From the NCBI GenBank assembly GCA_035041965.1, contig JAPYMA010000593.1, forward strand, positions 62,001 to 126,000: a stretch of 64,000 nucleotides of DNA, written 5' to 3'. Below the pieces are notes generated by a model. It did no database searches, was not told the DNA's origin, and saw only the letters and a program-made list of their open reading frames with translations. Below, one piece after another: positions 38,888 through 52,000 of this stretch (the stretch's first letter is position 1; each line of letters starts with the position of its first letter). Origin of the DNA: Anisakis pegreffii. Its lineage: Eukaryota; Nematoda; Chromadorea; Rhabditida; Anisakidae. The position numbers and the translations under genes are program-made.

Positions 38888-41800
38888 GTCTTTGCGTGTT
38901 GGATGCTTTTCGTAAATGAATCCATATCCCCTCAGGAACCATACTTTTGCCACATGATCAAGTGAATATTCTCTCGGCTCACTCAACATTTTCCACACTT
39001 CATCACTAATCATATTTCTCTACAATTTCTCAGTGTCTCTGATCACTATTTCAGTGAAAACAAAGTCAAGTCACTGACTGTTGGATTCAAAATCGATTAA
39101 GGTACTCAGATTTTGAATCGATTGTTATTTGAATGAAAATGAAATGAACGATACAAATATTGGGTCTCATTATGTACGCATTCAGAAATAATTCAAATAA
39201 GGAAATGTCCGTTACATAAGAAATAACAAAACCTCCATAATCGTCGATGCTGCGGATGCTAGGCCGCGAGCTGTTCCGATTCCCAATGCGGCTACATTTT
39301 CAACTTCCCGTACATATGGATTATTGTACGGTATCGTTCCCCACTATAAATCTTTGTATCAATCGCTATGCTTTTCGAATGCTGCAGCAATCAACAGAAT
39401 GGAAGCAACAGAATCAAATTCTTTGCTTTCACCATAATTCTGACAGTTACAAAGTTTGACAATGGAATAAAGCAGTCTAATTCACACATCAACCAAACAT
39501 TCAATGAAACATATAGATAGAATCAGTGATTTGCAAAAATATCGTCATGTTCATTTTTTGCAAGTTGGCTCAATGATGTTCATGTTAATAATCTTTGGTA
39601 GACATTCAGTTGAAGTGAAACTGTATCAGTAGAGATTTGAGCAATACACAGACTCTTTTGGCAAGATATCACAGAAAGCGAAAAAATTAACGAGAAACGA
39701 TCTTTTCAGTCAATTATCACGTTCATCGAAATTGTACGAAGAATACGGTATGGCATTGAAGCAACACAAAATCAGTTAGTTACACCCAATGAAACTCACT
39801 CTCAAAACAGACATCCATTCCGGATAATTCAGAGCACTTTCTGTGAAATTATCTCGTAATTTCAAATAGTTCCATAAAAAAGTCCGATACATCTTTCCAA
39901 GTGCAAATGCCTTGATGACCTCAGTGAGTTTCGATGGCTCTAAACGAGCAACACGATAGTGCAACGCGCGTGGTAAACCAATATAGAAGTCTTTATCTGA
40001 ATTAGGATTTCACTGATTATTTTGGGAGTTTTTTCAATCAATTTATGTGATTCTGAAACTCTGTGAGTGGTTTTTTGCTCATATTTAAGTTTCTCATCTG
40101 GGCGTCTCCCCTTCGTTAGAGTGAGTGTGTACCAGTTAGAGTGATGGTGCGCTAACCTTTTGATACATTAATGAGTTGATCGTGAACAAATGCTAACAAT
40201 ATGTATGTGGTGTTTGCATGAGATCCCAGGACCTGAGATTGAAAGACGCTCCCAAGATGTAATTTGACCCGGAGATTGAAAAACGGTCGGGATTTTGCAA
40301 ACACTAATATAGGCATGTGCAATATGGATGCGTTGTTTTGAGAAAACATAAAACATTCCCATAAAATCAAGTGTCTATGATTACAGCGCCTTTTCGAACA
40401 AATGAACGAGCGGGAGAATGAATTAATGGGTAAGGAACGATTAAATGAGCGAGAACAGTTAATTAGGTATTGATGGGTCGAGAAAACAAGTGAATGGGTG
40501 ATGGACGATTGAAAAATCGAGTGAAATTGAAGTGATATTTTTCATCAAGTGTCCCGCAGCTTCAAACAGTTTATCAGGCATTTACCCGATCGTTCACCTG
40601 TTCATTACCTTAGTCAATGGACTCGTCCATAGACACAGCAACAATGATCTAGTTTAAAATAAACTTTTTATGTTTTTGTCAACGTACTGTAATTCTGCTC
40701 TCAAAGTTAACTGATAATGAGCAAGCAACCTTTCATAAACGGTTGTATCTCTTCTCGATAAAATTCACCGATCCCACGTCTTTTTGGATCGGTTCTTCGA
40801 ACAATTTGATCTATCAACCATCCTTGCGTTATACCATGATAACCGCAGATCGTACCGGGAGGCCACTTTGGTTTTGTCTTAAAGTAAGAAAAAGCAACGA
40901 TTAACTTGATTTTAAGTTACGAATACTGAATAATGGCTAATCATCAATGGTGAATCACTCTATGAAACACTGAATTCACTATTGTATAAAAACAACAATA
41001 AAGTTTTCTAGAAAAGTTGCGTGTGTAGAGCACAAAAATGGATCGCATTTCTTTCGAACTCACTTTAAAGTTTTGAAATGTTCAAATCAAAATTTTCACA
41101 CTTTGCAAGAATGTAGAATGTGCATAAGTATTGATCATGATCCTATGAATAAATTTTATCTCATGTGCTAAAAATGACAAAGTATAGCCGCATGCGTGAT
41201 AAGAAAGTTTTCAAACGAAGAAATTAAGAAATCAATGAATAGACGAGCATGAATCAACTGCCATAGTAAGTCACCATTTGCATTCACAGCGATTTTATAC
41301 GCGAATCATGTCCTGACGGAGTTTCTCTCTATGCCGTCCACCACTAACTTCTGCTGCGTTTTCTAGAAAATAAGCCAAACGTGAACGCAGTGCAGAAATC
41401 AGCGATGACCAAGGTGAAACATTTCGCTGAGACATTGATAAAGTACTAAATCAATGTGATGGTGAGTGGTGTCCTGCTATGCCAGATGATTTTTGCTAAT
41501 CTCCTCACAGAAACGCTCACATGGTGAGTACAAAGGAGCGAGAATATTCAAAAAAGTGATTTTTTCCTTTTGAAAACTTTCTTGCTAAGCATATACCAAT
41601 TTTGTTTATTTTCTATGTTAAAAGTTTACATGGACACGTTTGATATTTACACATGTCCTTATGAATCCATATTTCTAGGAGGATTGAAAAGTTCGAACTG
41701 GAAATATTTCTGTGACCGGATAATTTGCCCAAAAACGTTTTGCCTAATTGTAAGGACAGTTTGCCTATTAGGCAAAATATCCATTGGAAGCCGATCGTTA

Positions 41801-44211
41801 GGCAAATTGTGCTTAGACAAAACATCTTTGTGCAAATTGTCCGGGTATCGGAAATTCTATGGAGCTGGAATAAGTTCGAATGAAATGGCATTGATTTGCG
41901 TGATCTACGCATGAAGATGCCCTAAAAGACTTTATTTTTGTTTTTTTCGCCGACAAGAAGTTCAGTTTCGTTGGACATCGTTATTATTTCTCATTCATTT
42001 CATCATACTGCTTGAAGTTAAGCTCATCTTAATGAACGAATTATGTCACCTTGATTAAACTGTATCGAATGGTGATTTCAGTCTACGAATGAGTAAGTTT
42101 ATGGATGAATACAGATCTGCAGACACTTATTGGGAAATGCAGTCCACCATGCGTCAATGATAAGAGTTATTTTTTGATGCTTCTCATTTCCTTACCCCTA
42201 AGCCAACAACAACAAAGCCAAAAAGGCGATAGATTTGAACGTTTGTTGAACACATCGTAACAACTATCATACCTGCTCTATTAGCTTAGCAATATAAGCA
42301 TGGTCATTCCCTTGCTCCAGTTTAATTTCACCATCAAATTTTATGAGACCAGCCTGCAATTTTTTACGATCGTATTTCCTATTACAATCAGTTTCAAAAG
42401 GAAACGAAATCAATAGAATTGATCTAAACTAAAAATGTCTTTCCAGTAGTTCACCGCTTTAGTGACTCAATACTGATATGGGATTCTTTTTCAAGAAAAT
42501 TATGTGATCCAAGAATTCTTCAAATAAAATTCTGATTTGCAAATCAGATCCAGTGGCAAAACGAATTTCTTGTTTTGAATTCTTTGCGATATCAAGAAAA
42601 GCTGATGAATGAAGAAAGAGAACAATGCCCACTTTATGATCGAGAATCCATTGAATAGTGACATTCTCTTTGCCGTATTGACCAAATTCTGGCCAATATT
42701 TTGTCACCTGAAAGAAGGACGCTTGTTTATTTAAAATAGATGCTCATTTTGAGATGGTGCAAATGAGGGAACACTGTGCAAATTACGCTTTGGCTGGTGT
42801 TGATCTTTTGGAGTTGAAAGGAAACTGTTCGAATAGATTATTTTTGAGACGCTTTAATAAAATTCATAGTTTCCAAACAAAGTGATAAATGAAGCAAAGA
42901 AATGTTCATAATGCTCACAAGGTCATCGTAATGAAAATTCCCTCGGCTGACAAAAATGGCCATGATCAAAGCTGCAATCGCTTTCGTTGTCGAAAAAGTG
43001 ACCGTCATTGTGTCTCGTTCCCAAACACGATCTGCACCTCTTTAATATAGCCCAGTGATAAGTTGCACAAACTATCGCTGCGTTTCTACAGGTTCTATGC
43101 GCCTCCACGTTGTGGATGGGTTTATTAGTCATGACCATCTCCGATCAATCAAGGATTATTCATTGAAGGTAATACGATCCCTTGGCAACGCCAACCAACA
43201 TCAATTTACTGATTGGATTTAGTGGTTATGGATGGCATCGAAGTTTTCAGAACAGCTTTCATTAATCATGCGACAATTTTACAAGTTAAAGCTTTTAGTG
43301 GCCCAATCAATAGCAGTAAACGATAAAATGATGCAAGTATTCAAGTTGGAACAACCGTTACCGAAAATGCCTGTCGGTGCTCCTCAATAGATTAACCGAA
43401 TTTGAGTTTTTAGCCATTTCATTCTCAGAAATCACTAGCAAATAATTTCTCTGAGTTATGAATTTAACAAATTTCTCAAAAAAAAGTTGTTTATCAACTC
43501 GTCACATCAACAAGTATGCAATGCACACCTTTCAGCATAACCACCCCAAAGATCGACAATCATTTCGTTGTTGTGATAAACTGCCATAGCCGCCCCTTCT
43601 CTTTCGTGTTTGAGTATTTCGCTGGAATTGAGATGCAATAAGAAAGAATCGAGCAGACCATGCAGTTTTGTTGCAAAATAGCTGTTCAGTCTTTTGACTG
43701 ACTTATATTTCGTTATTATCTACTTATCTGCCACATGAACTCCATGGATTTGGCTTCAATTTACAACCCGGATCTGTTCCAAAACATATCACCGAATTAC
43801 GCTCTAATGTTAGATTAATGTGGAGCATGAATGGTGATGACTAATGCTAATCGAACGCAGAGTACCAAATTTTTGTTTCATCGGATTTTAGCATTTCCAA
43901 AGACGTGTTGGCAACATTAAATGTGGATGTGAAAATGCACAATGAAAATGGATAAAAAAAGTGAAGTAATTTGACGAAGGTGATTATGCGGATGAACACT
44001 TTATTCGTCCTATTGTATTTTCATAGTATTTTGGAATAAATTTGATAGAGTGCATAAAGACTAACTCAAATTTACGTTTAACCGCTTCCATCTCATCGCT
44101 AAAATCACCTTGCGAATATCTGTCATTTGTTGGTTCTTTAAAAATTAATCCAAGTAAAATACCAACTGTTACGGCAATTGCAGCATGCTTCGACTCCATT
44201 CTGAATATCAT
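38888..44211 (-). CDS. LACT/LACTB-like serine beta-lactamase-fold protein, 3' end not found
   Basis: Member of the beta-lactamase/penicillin-binding-protein fold family (LACTB; nematode LACT proteins), probably a serine hydrolase of unknown substrate. Exons (minus): 44066-44211, 43529-43621, 42919-43039, 42633-42707, 42273-42353, 40730-40877, 39800-39996, 39233-39343, 38888-39019; all phases agree (368 aa). Seen: an N-terminal hydrophobic anchor ([13 protein letters not shown], about residues 10-22), [11 protein letters not shown] and LWGGYAE, then the nucleophile motif FSTTKA (SxxK), [34 protein letters not shown] (likely second-motif Tyr), [13 protein letters not shown], and [11 protein letters not shown] with [13 protein letters not shown]. 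The family's next segment (GHPG-type strand and last helix, about 50 aa) was not found. The start may be at 44211 or at the next ATG (44199). Introns carry two MITEs. Confidence 0.85.
39084..39119. repeat. Inverted repeat in a LACT-like gene intron
   Basis: GATTCAAAATC and GATTTTGAATC flank a 14-nt spacer within the last mapped intron (39020-39232) of the LACT-like gene. Confidence 0.6.
40208..40306. mobile_element. MITE related to the 12.0-kb hAT-like element
   Basis: A 99-bp copy with ends TGGTGTTTGCATGAGATCCC and (read inward from the right) TAGTGTTTGCAAAATCCCG. The inner words GATTGAAAAACGGTCGGGATTTTGCAAAC closely follow the right end of the 12027-13264 element (broken here: GATTGAAAAA, CGG, GGGATTTTGC, AAAC). 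It sits in a LACT-like gene intron. No clear target duplication is left. Confidence 0.65.
41710..41850 (-). mobile_element. TTGCCTAA-rich MITE copy 2
   Basis: About 141 bp in a LACT-like gene intron. A core of about 35 bases, containing GGACAGTTTGCCTATTAGGC and the adjoining AAAATATCCATT, is the exact reverse complement of the core of the 29444-29607 copy. Its right end read inward is CGATACCCGGACAATTTGC. The flanks GAAATATT and GAAATTCT agree at 6 of 8 positions. The two open frames of about 100 aa over this site are spurious. Confidence 0.75.
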
Positions 44212-46579
44212 TTTTGATAATGAACGCGTTTTCCTCTCTTTCAATAGTATTTGTTTATTTTCACATTGAATTAACGAAAGTACCGCGTTCATCAAAGGAA
44301 ATTATCATTGTACCGATTCGACTGCTTCGATAAAATGACGAAATCAACGCGATAAGAAATAACTTGCGAATGAAAACAACAAGAATATTGTTAACTAAGT
44401 ATAAAATAATTATTCACTCGATTCGAAGGTGAACGTGGAAATCAGTAGTGATTAACTAAAGCGGAACATTAAAATCCAGCCAATTCAACAATATTTCGCT
44501 TTCCCGTATCAAACCGTCTTTCATCACTGATAAAGCAAGTCACTCTTAAACACCATACCCATCACCGACCCTTATCAGAAGACAGTCAACGATGGTATTA
44601 AACAGTGTCGCTCTTGTTTAATTTAGTTACGGGAAACTGTTAGTGCATAAATGTATATTCAATGCACAACAATACAATGTGCATACATAATATATCAGTA
44701 TCATATTATACTTCGGTCATTGTAATTGGCAAGGTCATTGCACTATGTCATATTTGAACACCTTGGAAATGGTGCCAGAACAACATCTATTTAAGGCAGA
44801 TCAACGCAACTAAATTAAAACTTAATCAATTCATCAGCTAATATCAACGTTAATTTCAAAAATTTATATTGAAACTAATTCGAGTCTGAGGTCATTCTGA
44901 TGTTTCATAAGTTATCAAATATTCATTCCCATTTACATAATTCTAATACAAATGTGAATTAGAGGGAATGAGGGGAACATGCAAATTACTTGTTTAGATT
45001 ACTTGTTCAGCTGCAAGGGACTGAAAGTTTGACGACATGAGAAAATAATGGAACGAGGCGGTGATATAAATGATTGAAAAGAAGTGTTATAAATAATGAA
45101 ATTTGAAAATATCCTATGTCAGAACATATTGACGAAAATAACTGAACGTTTTTTTAGTGTCAGAACGCATTTCATGCACCATGTTAACAGCCTACATTTT
45201 AAAAACCGGTCTGATTAGTATAGATGCATCGATTTTTGTCCAACAGTTAACTATGAGCCCAAAATTGTTCGAAAGTTTTCTCGTAACATGCATTTTATGA
45301 TTAAGTTTATAGTATTGTTCGCAAATTCATCAACAATACGTGCGATTCGAATTCGTTTAGATTTACATCACAGTTGGCTATGGGAGATTTTAGTGCAAAT
45401 GCAACTAATTTGTTGAATCTTTTATGCATTTAATTTCGAAAAAAAGACATAACACGCTGGGTGAATAAATTTCAACGTATTGGAATTGAGAATTAATTAC
45501 TGCTGTAGAACCCATTCAATGTAGCAAATATATAATAGCATACCGACAAAAAAATGAAATGTACATTCTGATGGATATAAAAGTATTTCTGACGAACAAG
45601 CGAAATGAACATATTTCGCAAGCAGAGTGAAAAAGGTAGAAGAATTTTAATAATTGGTCTTTACTGTCATGGATGGATCACTTGTGGATAAGGAAATTCA
45701 ATGATAATATAAGAACAACTCAGCGGAAACCCTCTGAGTTACAGTAACTTTCCCTGATATCCGTCTTCTTTATGTTTTCTGTTTCTAATGGAAAACGGAT
45801 AAAATTTCCTTGATTCAACACTCAATTCATAAGGGAGATGCTATTATTTTACGCAAAGTTGTGCTTTGTTTTGCTGTTCTGCATTAGCGAATGACACAAC
45901 GACGACAGCATTGCGGTGCTGCTCATTGAGTGCTCAGTTTTTTAAGCTGCTTATTGTTGGACTCTTTGCTGACGACTTTATTCACATTCGCCTGCTTGCT
46001 GCTGCTCAATAAACGTATAGTTGCAGTTGCTCGCTCGTTGGTTATGCTTACATTTCGCTCACATACTCCTGAATACACATTTATTTATTTATTTTTATTT
46101 ATTTAATCAGCATTTCAAGTTCATGCCTCTCTGTTATCACCAATATCACATTCTTCCTTACATGACATTCTTCTTTCCGCGCAGCTAACGATACTAGCGC
46201 TGGCAATCATTTGCCTTCATGAAATTTGAACTTGGATTATTGATTTGGCTAGCACAAAGGTTTTGGGCTACTCTCCCATATTGCCCGATAATTTCTCGAG
46301 AGAAGGACTCAGAAGGAGCCCGGAAATACATTCCGATTGATCGACTGAACATTCGTCCAACGATCGTTCAGAGTATTTGTTTGGAACAACCAACAGGAGT
46401 AAATCAGCAATCTTTCGATATCAGTAATTAACAATTGATGTAACCGAGTAGATCCATAACGATTGGCGTATCAAATATCCCACAACCAAGCAATAACGAA
46501 TGCTCGTCGTCGTAGATAATTTGCTCAATTAAATACAGTGAATACCAATCCATTCAACAATCGCAACAATGACGAACAT

Positions 46580-46608
46580 TTTGCCGATCGCATAGAACGA
46601 TCGGCAAA
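46580..46608. repeat. Perfect short inverted repeat
   Basis: TTTGCCGATCG and CGATCGGCAAA form a perfect 11-bp inverted repeat with a 7-nt spacer, between the LACT-like gene and INTS7. Confidence 0.7.
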
Positions 46609-47884
46609 GCAACCAAACCAAAACTGTCCACACTCAGTGTCCAAACAACAATCCAACCCAAAAATATATTTTCCAAATATATAATTAGCATGCCGACAAA
46701 AACAATCCAAAAAATATATATAGTAATATGCCATCAAAAATATTTAAAAAATTATAATACACCACACATTATTGGATGAAATTCATCTCGCTTGAGACTG
46801 TGATTCGTTTGATTGTTTATGAATGTTTGTAATAAGCGACTAGTTTTGGTATAAATCAATTCAGTGGCAAAATAAGTGATTGACAGTTCGTTTGTTGTCT
46901 GTCCAACACATTGTATTTGAAACTTCTCATGAATAATAAATGCTGTGGCATCAAAAAGTTTCGTTTGCTTCAAAATTAGACTGCGTTCCATAGGAAGATT
47001 TTAAAACTTGCTAAATGAATAATAACAGAAAAATTACACGGAAAACCAGTTTCTTATGAATGACACTAATTCGGTAACCTTAACCAGCTGAAAACCGCAT
47101 TAACGGCGAAATAATACCGTACGGAAGCATCTCCAGAAATCAGTAAAACCAAATTGCTATCTTTCGTTCTGCGAATTCAAAACTATCGATAATAAGACGA
47201 ACGCAGTTTTCTTTTTTTCTTCGAATAACCTATACGCTCAGGTTCGACCGCGACAACAAATATATTTCAACACCTTCCAGTTCAAGAGCTTTTCGGCTGT
47301 TGACCTATCGATGCCGTCGAAGAAGCATGCCAACCAAACTCCTGACATACACGATTAAATTTATATTGATTTTCACATGATGGAGGAATTCTCTACATTC
47401 ATAAATCTATACCTTTGACCCGTTTAATGACTAACCACGGTCTACTTGAGGTTATAGGACGAACGAAACAAAAATAATTACAAATATTTTCACATTTCTC
47501 TTAAAAAAAAACAACTGAGTTTACACACTGGAACGGTTGCTAACACATACGATACAAATACCGTACAGGATGTAATGCAGTTGTGACCACGTTTTATTAA
47601 CTCGAACACATTTTAACAATTACTTCGTACGACTTTTGTGCTTGAATACAACTATAAAATCAAACGGGAGCGCAATATGCGGAATTAGATGTGAATACGG
47701 CAGAGAAAAAATTTTTTCTCATGAAATCACTCAGAAGATAACGAAAACAAAATAAATCGCCGATGAAAGGACAAAGAGAATAGCATTCATGAACTGAAAG
47801 ACAAACAACAAAACAGCGCTGTACACATTCAAACAAAATTTCTTGATTAACATTCTAACGAATGATTAATACACAGTTATTCGC

Positions 47885-47889
<5 letters not shown>

Positions 47890-47967
<78 letters not shown>
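47890..47967. repeat. (AT)n microsatellite
   Basis: Pure alternating TA for about 78 bp between the LACT-like gene and INTS7. No interruptions are seen. Confidence 0.97.
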
Positions 47968-47970
<3 letters not shown>

Positions 47971-49097
47971 CGAAAAAATGCATATGGGATAACAATCTCT
48001 TCGAATAACAATCAAACGGTAAGTCTTTTTCAAGAAAATTTAATAATCATGCAGATTCAACTAATACGACAAAATTAGTTTTTTGATAAATCCAACTAAG
48101 TACTAACAATAAAATCGCTGAAGAAGGGAACATCATCAAAAGAAAAACAAGTCAAATTCGCAAAAAATTTCCCATATTATCAATGATATTTATCGAATAA
48201 ATTCCGAGAACCTGACCCGTTTCCATAAATTATGCGTATTGACTGGTGGAATTGAATAAGTTAGGAAACACTTCCGACGAAAATGATGAAGACAGGCTTC
48301 AACCCTAGATTCTTTGTGACAGATATTAATAGAAGATGAAGGAACAAGTAATATGAGTGTTCGAAGAGATGTAGCAACAATAGAGATCGATTATTTAAGA
48401 ATCAAAAAAGTCATCAAAATATTTTCTTCGGTCGATATAATCGACTCGAAAGCTCAAACAATGTGATGTCAATTTTCGGCGTCATCAACTTAACCCATTG
48501 TTTTGAGTGTACACGTCGATATAAATGTTCACAATATAAGTTAAATGATACCGATGATTGAAGTACAACAGTCAATAAGAAATAATTGAGGCATATAACT
48601 GGGTTTATAAACTGACAAAACGAGAAACTTAACAAATTATCAATCACCGATAATAACAAACATCACAAATTTTAGGACGTATTCAGAAGTATAAACGAGT
48701 GTTAGACGTCTCAGTTCTTTTCCGTCCTTAACATTCGTCATCTCTCAAAAGAATCTTGACTTCAGCATGTGAATGACACCTCCACCGTCTTCTAGTTTTA
48801 TCGACAAAATCAACAGTGAAATTAATCGTGCAATCCTTCAACATTATAAGGAATTTTCAATCTTACAATGAATTCAATATTACAATAAATAATAACAACG
48901 AAAATTTGTTATTTCTTTTATTCTACGGAGGAAAAGGAAGGATTTAAAGATAGAAAAACATCGACCAAAAATAAATAAACAATAGCGTGATAATTATGTC
49001 ATTACTTTTAAAAATAGTTAACGTCCATCATTTTCTCTAATGGAATATTTCACCGTTTTGTTTAGACTACTGACTAGCAAAATAAAGGGAAAATAAT

Positions 49098-52000
49098 CTA
49101 ATTTTGGTGCAAATGTCTATCTGTTACATTCAAGATTGTATGGTGCAAACGGAATGGAATGGTGATGCAAAATGAAAAGGATAATGATGAATTCAGCTGC
49201 AAGTGACTTTGCCTTGCGGAAACAGATACGGAAATAAATCCCCCAGGTATTACGAAAAATTTTCTGATGATTTTTCTTTCAAGCTGAACTGGAGAGTGCA
49301 ACACACTAATCATCCAACTCACAACTGATATTATGCCTAAAACTTACTCATTAATACCCTCCCGTCTACAACGCTCCACCACTTTGCTGTTCATTTGATA
49401 ACTAGCAAAATCCTCATTGGAAAAGTTACTTAAACACTTCAATTGTCCAGTTCAATAATTGTTTTCAAGAAATGAATACATTTTAAATAACAGAACAATG
49501 AATAAAAATGAACCTGCTGAGGAAGAAAAGGTATTGTCGTTTTGAAATGATTTTCTTCCTCAGACTTAATTGTTTCAGACCATGAACGAAGCATCTAAAA
49601 ATAACACCTTTCATAAATCATAAGTAAATACTCAATCAGCTTTAAGCAGGTTTTCGAACAAATACCTTGCCGACTTTGCGAATAAACTTAATTTTCTTTT
49701 ATTCTTCTAATCATCATTCATCATCGCAATTAAAATGGAGAGCTGCTTGAAAAAGAATTTCTTAAGTGAACTGTTTGCACAACTACAATTAATGGGCGTT
49801 CTTAATGAGCATTAACGGAGCCATAAGAATAATTTTCAAAAAAAAAACTCAAAATCAACAACAAACCCGTGATTTCTCTTTACAGGTTACGGTGATATTG
49901 ATGATGAATGTTTCAATATGACAACTCGTCCGTGAACTAAATGTCGCTTCAACAACAAACGGAATCTCGCAATCCCGAGCAACTCTGAGGCAACATGATT
50001 CATCACTGCTATCTGAACGCTGCGCAGTAATGAATTCATCGTTTGCCTCTGAACTTGGTTGGCGTTCATTATCATCGGTTGATTGTGTATCGTCGGAGGA
50101 TTGCGGTGAAACAGTCAACTGAAAATAATCGTAACAAGTTCATCTTCTATGTGCAATAACGAAAACTTAGTAAGAGAACTCAAACGGTTTTGTTGCCCAT
50201 TCTACAGCGATTATCAACAACAATTTGTTCTTGTAAAATCACCACGCATTAAAGTAAAAACTTGTCGTATGTATAATGAAAGCCGTTGCAAAAACATAGT
50301 GAAAAACAACCACTAAAATACCTTGAATTCTGTCCGCTTCAGCTGCTGGAAAAAAAATCGTGGTATATAAACTGGTGCGCAACAGAGTTTAGCCAAAACG
50401 TTTATCAACGGTGAAATGTACTGCAAATCAGCTAAGATTAGAGAAGCAATTGTTGCATCTCGAATGAAAGTGCACATATTCTACACAGATGTCTGCAACT
50501 TCTATCCTAATCAATCAACCAAATTACAAGTAAATAAATATTACAATTTAAAAATAAAAAGAGGACTGCCCCGCCTCCAAAGGGATTTTTGAAATCATCA
50601 ATACCTATAGAAAATGCTCATAAACTAATAATCATATCTTTACAGATTCATAAAGTCTGAACTGAACAATAAAAACCTGATTAGAAAGTCGTTTCTCCAG
50701 AGGAATATTTGCATTCTTCAACCTGTCCAACTCTCCTTTGGCCCATTCAAGTAATTCCCGGTGATAGTTGTTCACTGCAGACGTACATACTGATGCGAAC
50801 AACTCTAAACACGAATCGAAGCATCTAAAAACAATCAATTTTTCACTTAATATCATTTCAATCTTTTCTACTATTTCACACTGTCCATGCTTATGATCTT
50901 GAGTCCAGCCATTCAACGAAATTGAGGATAAAAATCACATAAAGGCACTATGACGCTCCTTAACTTTTGTGATGTCTGTTTAAAACAATGTATCCATCTA
51001 ATCAATTCTACTTCAAGAAGCCGCCATTTTATGAATTCCATCATTCTAATCAGTTCTGGAGTTGCTTTATTCAAATGTCTTCTTCTTTCACTGAATCAAC
51101 TAATAAAGGATATTCTTTTGAATGAACAAGCGTAATTCACTCACAATTGTGAATCTTCTTCAACGAGCCACATCAACGCCGCACACATCAGTGAGCACTC
51201 AAAACATTTCAAATCTAAACTCGTTATCGTATCGGCATCTGCATCGTAGCACTCACGTAAAAGACAATGCCATTTATCGTAACATTCCACCATATCTTCA
51301 ATATATTCATCAGCATTGAATGTAATTAATCGTAGTTAATGAACTGTCTCATTCAACCGTATTCGTTTGATCTATTTGCTAAAGATATTTGTTCTTATAG
51401 CGTTTGTCCTTATAGCTTATAGCGCTAAGAAAATGAAACAAATCGATTAAAACTACAAAATACGAAGTATCCTTACTGGTCGCACATGTTTTCCATTGCT
51501 TAGACGGTGCACCGACGGAAAGCGGCAACGACGTGAAATTTCTAGTGACAAGAACACGTCGCAGCACTGCTAACGTTGAACGTAGACAATTGACATAACG
51601 TTCACAGAACCAGAAACAATGCCACCATGTCTTTTTTACGCATAACATCTGAATAAGTAATTGTTATCGTAATGCATCATGATTATATGATCAAAATCTC
51701 ATGAACGAATAACTAGATACAAGCCAAGTCATAACTTGGCTCAGGCTAGATAACACCAATAATCATTCACGTTCAAGTAAAGTTTTTCCCCAACAGAGCG
51801 ACTTGAACCCTCGACGTACCAATTTCCAGTCAAATGCTCTAAATCCGAGATGTTGCATTGACTCTCCAGCCTCCAATGGTTATGAATTTGGCTTATATCT
51901 ATTTATCTATTCAGGTGATTACGATTGCGAATAGACCATTTCGTTTCAATTGCAGCTCTGTATGCTCATTAGATTAGTATCATATGATGTGCGTTGGAGA

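Larger units (their letters stand above)
44212..49097. other. Intergenic stretch between the LACT-like gene and INTS7
   Basis: Contains the (AT)n tract at 47890-47967, an inverted repeat at 46580-46608 and a short ATTT-rich run at about 46080-46106. No coding exon is recognised. The LACT-like gene's promoter should lie at its left edge. Confidence 0.55.

Noticed and set aside
41570..41914. Overlapping 114-aa plus and 99-aa minus ORFs
   Set aside because: Both run over the TTGCCTAA MITE in an intron; no motif is recognised.
50950..51319. Plus-strand ORFs of 61-65 aa
   Set aside because: They lie in an INTS7 intron and are short, Ser/Asn/His-rich chance frames.
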